Origin: Candidatus Gastranaerophilales bacterium
Lineage (GTDB): Bacteria > Cyanobacteriota > Vampirovibrionia > Gastranaerophilales > JAILCC01
Reading direction: 5' to 3'
Length of the DNA stretch: 9,776 nucleotides
NCBI GenBank assembly: GCA_024408745.1
Contig: JAKSUS010000033.1
Span: 1-9,776 of the forward strand
In this document: piece after piece, positions 6,870 to 9,776 of the stretch
How positions within the stretch are numbered: the stretch's first letter is position 1
Layout of the letters: every line of letters begins with the position of its first letter
The notes under the pieces: generated by a model
What the model saw: only the letters and a program-made list of their open reading frames with translations
Told to the model about the DNA's origin: nothing
Database searches by the model: none
Made by a program: the position numbers and the translations under genes

Positions 6870-6904
6870 TTTAGTGTACATTATTATCCTAATTATACAC
6901 TAAA
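6870..6904. repeat. Perfect 9-bp inverted repeat at the prepilin promoter (possible operator)
   Basis: TTTAGTGTA (6870-6878) and its exact reverse complement TACACTAAA (6896-6904) are separated by 17 bases, with 26 bases between half-site centres. One arm abuts and overlaps the prepilin -10 (6892-6897); the other falls in the leader just before the Shine-Dalgarno. The centre spacing is about two and a half helical turns. This could be a repressor or activator site, or a hairpin in the leader region. A separate 10-bp palindrome, GTAAATTTAC (6915-6924), overlaps the -35 region. Confidence 0.5.
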
Positions 6905-6919
6905 ATAAAATAAGGTAAA
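6892..6919 (-). promoter_or_regulatory. Candidate prepilin-queD promoter
   Basis: On the minus strand a perfect TATAAT -10 (6892-6897) follows TTTACC (6914-6919, 4 of 6) with a 16-base spacer. Transcription would begin near 6885, giving a leader of about 26 bases that includes AGAGGAAA before the ATG at 6858. It is the best -10 in this intergenic region and is embedded in the inverted repeat. Confidence 0.5.
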
Positions 6920-6928
6920 TTTACAATC

Positions 6929-6957
6929 TTTATATTTTTACAATTTTATGTAATAAT
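6929..6957 (+). promoter_or_regulatory. Candidate pilT promoter
   Basis: TTTATA (6929-6934, 4 of 6) and AATAAT (6952-6957, 5 of 6) are 17 bases apart, and the -10 is preceded by a TGT extension (6949-6951). The leader would be about 26 bases and would hold GAGGAG at 6970-6975, which lies 14 bases from the pilT ATG. That is unusually far, but an in-frame TGA at 6969-6971 rules out any upstream start. Confidence 0.35.
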
Positions 6958-6989
6958 AATATTAACATTGAGGAGAAAGAAATAAGAAG

Positions 6990-8057
6990 ATGAGAATAGA
7001 AGAATTATTGGAATCAACGGTAGACTCAAACGCAAGTGACTTACACCTTTCTGCCGGGTTACCACCAATTATTCGAGTTGGCGGTGAATTATTGAAAACA
7101 GAATTGCCTGCATTGGTGGAAAGTGATATTCAACAATTAATTTTCTCAATGTTAACAAATGAACAAAGACGAGAAGTTGAACAAAACCTTGAACTTGACT
7201 GTTCTTTAGGTATACATGGTTTAGGACGTTTCAGGGTTAATGTTTATAAAGAACGTGGCAATTATGCGGCAGCATTGAGAACAATTGCTACCGAGACTCC
7301 TACGATTGAAGAATTAGGGTTGCCATCGGTTGTCAGAGAAGTCGCAGATATGCACAGAGGACTTGTTTTGGTTGTAGGTCCAACAGGTTCAGGTAAATCA
7401 ACAACACTGGCTTCAATGGTTAATTATATTAACAGTAATAAGGCTGTTCACATTCTTACTATTGAAGATCCGGTCGAATTTGTTCATACTTCAAAAAAAT
7501 CAATTGTGCACCAAAGAGAATTGGGTGGAGACACAAAAAGTTTTGCAAATGCACTTCGTTCTGCACTTCGTGAAGACCCTGATGTTATTCTGGTAGGTGA
7601 GTTGAGAGACTTGGAAACTATACAGTTGGCAATTACTGCTGCTGAAACAGGTCACTTGGTAATGGGAACACTCCATACATCAAGTGCTGCACAAACTATT
7701 GACCGTATTATTGACGTATTCCCTGCAGGTCAGCAACAGCAAATCAGAACACAATTATCTGTAAGTTTAGTTGCCGTATTTGCACAAACTTTATTGCCTA
7801 AGATTGATGAAACGGGTAACAGATGCGGACGTGTTCTTGCGCAAGAAATTATGACTGTTACACCTGCTATTGCTAACCTTATAAGAGAAGGCAAAGGTGC
7901 TCAGATATATTCTGCTATCCAAACGGGTACGCAATATGGCATGATGACTTTAGAAAGTGCTTTGAAAAAACTGTATGATCAAAGACTTATTGCTTATGAA
8001 GATGCGATAGCAGTTACGTCAAGACCTGATGATTTAGTTAAATTACTTGCATTGTAG
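6990..8057 (+). CDS. pilT: Type IV pilus retraction ATPase PilT
   Basis: This 355-residue cytoplasmic hexameric ATPase of the secretion-superfamily type disassembles the pilus and so drives twitching and DNA uptake. The N-terminal PAS-like domain (about 1-110) opens with the PilT-type SDLHLSAGLPP (16-26). The RecA-like domain has Walker A GPTGSGKS (130-137), the Asp box TIEDPVEF (157-164), Walker B DVILVGEL (198-205) with catalytic E204, and the His box with H222 and H229 (ETGHLVMGTLHTSSA). The C-terminal PAIANLIREGK (292-302) corresponds to the AIRNLIRE motif that marks PilT and is needed for retraction, which separates it from PilB. Length is standard. It ends in TAG, eight bases before the pilMN-like gene, with which it likely forms an operon. 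Confidence 0.97.
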   Translation: MRIEELLESTVDSNASDLHLSAGLPPIIRVGGELLKTELPALVESDIQQLIFSMLTNEQRREVEQNLELDCSLGIHGLGRFRVNVYKERGNYAAALRTIATETPTIEELGLPSVVREVADMHRGLVLVVGPTGSGKSTTLASMVNYINSNKAVHILTIEDPVEFVHTSKKSIVHQRELGGDTKSFANALRSALREDPDVILVGELRDLETIQLAITAAETGHLVMGTLHTSSAAQTIDRIIDVFPAGQQQQIRTQLSVSLVAVFAQTLLPKIDETGNRCGRVLAQEIMTVTPAIANLIREGKGAQIYSAIQTGTQYGMMTLESALKKLYDQRLIAYEDAIAVTSRPDDLVKLLAL

Positions 8058-8065
8058 GTTACTTT

Positions 8066-9776
8066 ATGGACTTAAATGAATTAAACAATATTGATATAAT
8101 GGATTTGTTTTCAAGAATAGGTGCTAAAGCATCAAAGGTAGCCGTTAATATTTCTCCGCGTTGTGAAATAGAAATTATGGAATTGGATAAGGGCGGACTT
8201 ATTAACAACTATTCTAAATTTCCGTATAATTATAATAATATTTCCAAAGAAATAGAGAATGTTTCTGATGTTGAAAATAATATAAAAACTGCTTTTGCTA
8301 ATATGAAATTAAGCAAGGCATCAAAGATTTATCTTTCAATACCTACTTATTTCATGGAGCATGTGGATTTACCTCTTGTTGACTGTACTGATGATGAGAT
8401 AAAACAAGCACTTGTTACTACCGCAGAGAAGAATTATATTTTTAAAAAATATGATCCTGCAATAAGTTTTTATAAGTTTCCTACAAATGAAAATGAGTAT
8501 AGTAATCAGATTTCTCTTTGTTATACCGCATTGAGGGCAGACGAATTCATAAAGATTAAGGATATTTTCGAAAACTTAGGTTTAAAAGTTGTTGCAATCG
8601 ATTCATCCTATGCTTCATTAATAAATGGTGTTATTGCTACAAATATAATTGATCAGGCAATTTATGTTGAAAACAGAAAATGGAATATTGTAAATATTAC
8701 ATCAAACAGTTTTGTTGTATTCGGAATGCAAGGGAATCTTCTCACTTCTTTTTACGAAGAACCTCTTGCTGTTAAATCTTTTTCAGAGGAAGAGATTTAT
8801 TCCGTTATTAATAGTTCGTTAGAATTGGTTTTATCTGATTATCCTGCTGAACAGTTAGTAGTTGTAAGCCAATCTGACAATGTTTCTGCAGGGTATTTGA
8901 CGGAAACAATAAATGTAAATTATCCTAAATTGTTTATAGAAGATAACGTTAAATATAAGAAGCGTCCACATGTTGATATGAACTTAAATATGGTTCAGTC
9001 ACATCAGGAGCAGGTTACCCTTGAAGCTGTCGGTATTGCGGCGCGTGTTAATAATCAGGAATGTTTTAAATTTGACTTTTTGGATGCGCCATTGGACGTT
9101 GATACTGCAGTAGAATCGATAATAATACCTTTTAACGGTAAAGATATTGAAATTACTTCTGATAAATTATTAAAAACCGTAATATTATTAGGATTATCAA
9201 TAGTAATAGTTTGTGCTTTATTGTTCGGTCTTGCCTTTACTCTTGAAAATTCTGCTTCTAAAACACAGGAAGCGGTTGTTCAAAAAGTTAAAAAGTTAGA
9301 ATCTGAATTGGATATAAAACCTCAAACAACAGGTATAACTTTAGAAGATTTTCTTGCCAAGAGTTATTCTAATAATGTTAATTACAGAAAGTCATATGCG
9401 GCAATAGCACGTGAAATTCCTGATATGCTATGGCTTGAAGAATTTCAGATAGCTGATGATTCAAAAGTTTATATTCAGGGGCGTTCATATAAAATGGATG
9501 ATGTTTTAAATTATTATGACAGTTTGAATAAATTGGGTAAATTTTCTAATCTGAGAATAACTACATTAAAAATTTCCAATACGGAAATATCTGAATTATT
9601 ATTAACAAAAGATAGCGATATGACAGAAGAAACTACTTATGAGTTTGCTTTCGGTCAGCATGTTTATGTTGAGCCTAATCTAAATGCTACCGATGAAAAG
9701 ATAGAAAATAAAACTGATTCGGTTCCTTTACCTCCGGGTAGTGATGATGGCAATAAAAAAGATACCGGTAATGATA
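8066..9776 (+). CDS. PilM-PilN fusion protein of the type IV pilus (runs off the right edge)
   Basis: The frame from the ATG at 8066 stays open to the window end (570 codons, no stop). Residues 1-345 look like PilM, the actin-like cytoplasmic ring protein: SKVAVNISPRCEIEIMELDKG at 23-43 aligns with its first strand pair. IYLSIPTYFMEHVDLPLV, the IKDIFENLGLKVVAIDSS helix-strand (164-181) and LEAVGIAARVN (319-329) are PilM-like landmarks. One membrane helix follows (about 369-392), then a short coiled coil (about 396-416). Residues 428-505 resemble the PilN periplasmic fold: YAAIAREIPDMLWLEEFQI (444-462), VYIQGRSYKMDDVLNYYDSL and a final strand. The visible tail is Pro/Asp/Lys-rich. In most bacteria pilM and pilN are separate genes in that order, so this chain would be inner-membrane anchored with both halves on the expected sides. 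Only AGG at 8056-8058 suggests a ribosome site. Confidence 0.8.
   Translation, partial: MDLNELNNIDIMDLFSRIGAKASKVAVNISPRCEIEIMELDKGGLINNYSKFPYNYNNISKEIENVSDVENNIKTAFANMKLSKASKIYLSIPTYFMEHVDLPLVDCTDDEIKQALVTTAEKNYIFKKYDPAISFYKFPTNENEYSNQISLCYTALRADEFIKIKDIFENLGLKVVAIDSSYASLINGVIATNIIDQAIYVENRKWNIVNITSNSFVVFGMQGNLLTSFYEEPLAVKSFSEEEIYSVINSSLELVLSDYPAEQLVVVSQSDNVSAGYLTETINVNYPKLFIEDNVKYKKRPHVDMNLNMVQSHQEQVTLEAVGIAARVNNQECFKFDFLDAPLDVDTAVESIIIPFNGKDIEITSDKLLKTVILLGLSIVIVCALLFGLAFTLENSASKTQEAVVQKVKKLESELDIKPQTTGITLEDFLAKSYSNNVNYRKSYAAIAREIPDMLWLEEFQIADDSKVYIQGRSYKMDDVLNYYDSLNKLGKFSNLRITTLKISNTEISELLLTKDSDMTEETTYEFAFGQHVYVEPNLNATDEKIENKTDSVPLPPGSDDGNKKDTGND

Noticed and set aside
6920..6944. Direct repeat TTTACAAT at 6920 and 6937 as an operator
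   Set aside because: Two eight-base AT-rich copies are likely by chance here, and similar TTACAA strings occur elsewhere in the window.

Overview
The window is AT-rich, single-copy bacterial chromosome with densely packed genes and no mobile element, RNA gene or CRISPR. The best guess at the source is a gut-type non-photosynthetic cyanobacterial relative (Melainabacteria/Vampirovibrionia, Candidatus Gastranaerophilales). Evidence for this is a type IV prepilin with Ala at -1 and an FTIAEILITLL start plus a VNGTKAPN motif, alongside housekeeping type IV pilus genes, very AT-rich codon use and an ETF pair of the anaerobe kind. This placement comes from recalled family patterns, not from a search.

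Layout: (1) 112-2460, minus strand: mutS2. (2) 2461-2575: divergent control region. (3) 2576-5258, plus strand: a tight four-gene operon of etfB, etfA, tmk and a small secreted H/Cys-rich protein. (4) 5265-6858, minus strand, convergent with the operon: a lineage-type hypothetical gene, queD and a type IV prepilin. (5) 6859-6989: a second divergent control region containing a perfect 9-bp inverted repeat across the prepilin promoter. (6) 6990 to the right edge, plus strand: pilT, then a long reading frame open to the window end that encodes a PilM-like domain, one membrane helix and a PilN-like periplasmic domain in one chain.

Main points: etfA carries an in-frame TAA at codon 33 although its Shine-Dalgarno, its start and everything downstream look intact. 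This is a fresh nonsense mutation, a sequencing error, or an odd expression case. The right-hand gene looks like a natural PilM-PilN fusion with a worn nucleotide-binding motif. The mutS2 and etfB promoters, as best placed, would begin transcription almost exactly at the start codons, which suggests leaderless mRNAs for both. No clearly new system was found. The strongest leads are the PilMN fusion, the broken etfA and the small secreted zinc-ligand protein.

Functionally, EtfA/EtfB form an FAD electron-transfer heterodimer with no partner dehydrogenase in the window. Tmk feeds dTTP synthesis. QueD makes a queuosine/7-deazaguanine precursor. MutS2 acts in ribosome rescue or recombination control. 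The prepilin, PilT and PilMN belong to one type IV pilus machine whose genes are transcribed divergently from a shared control region.
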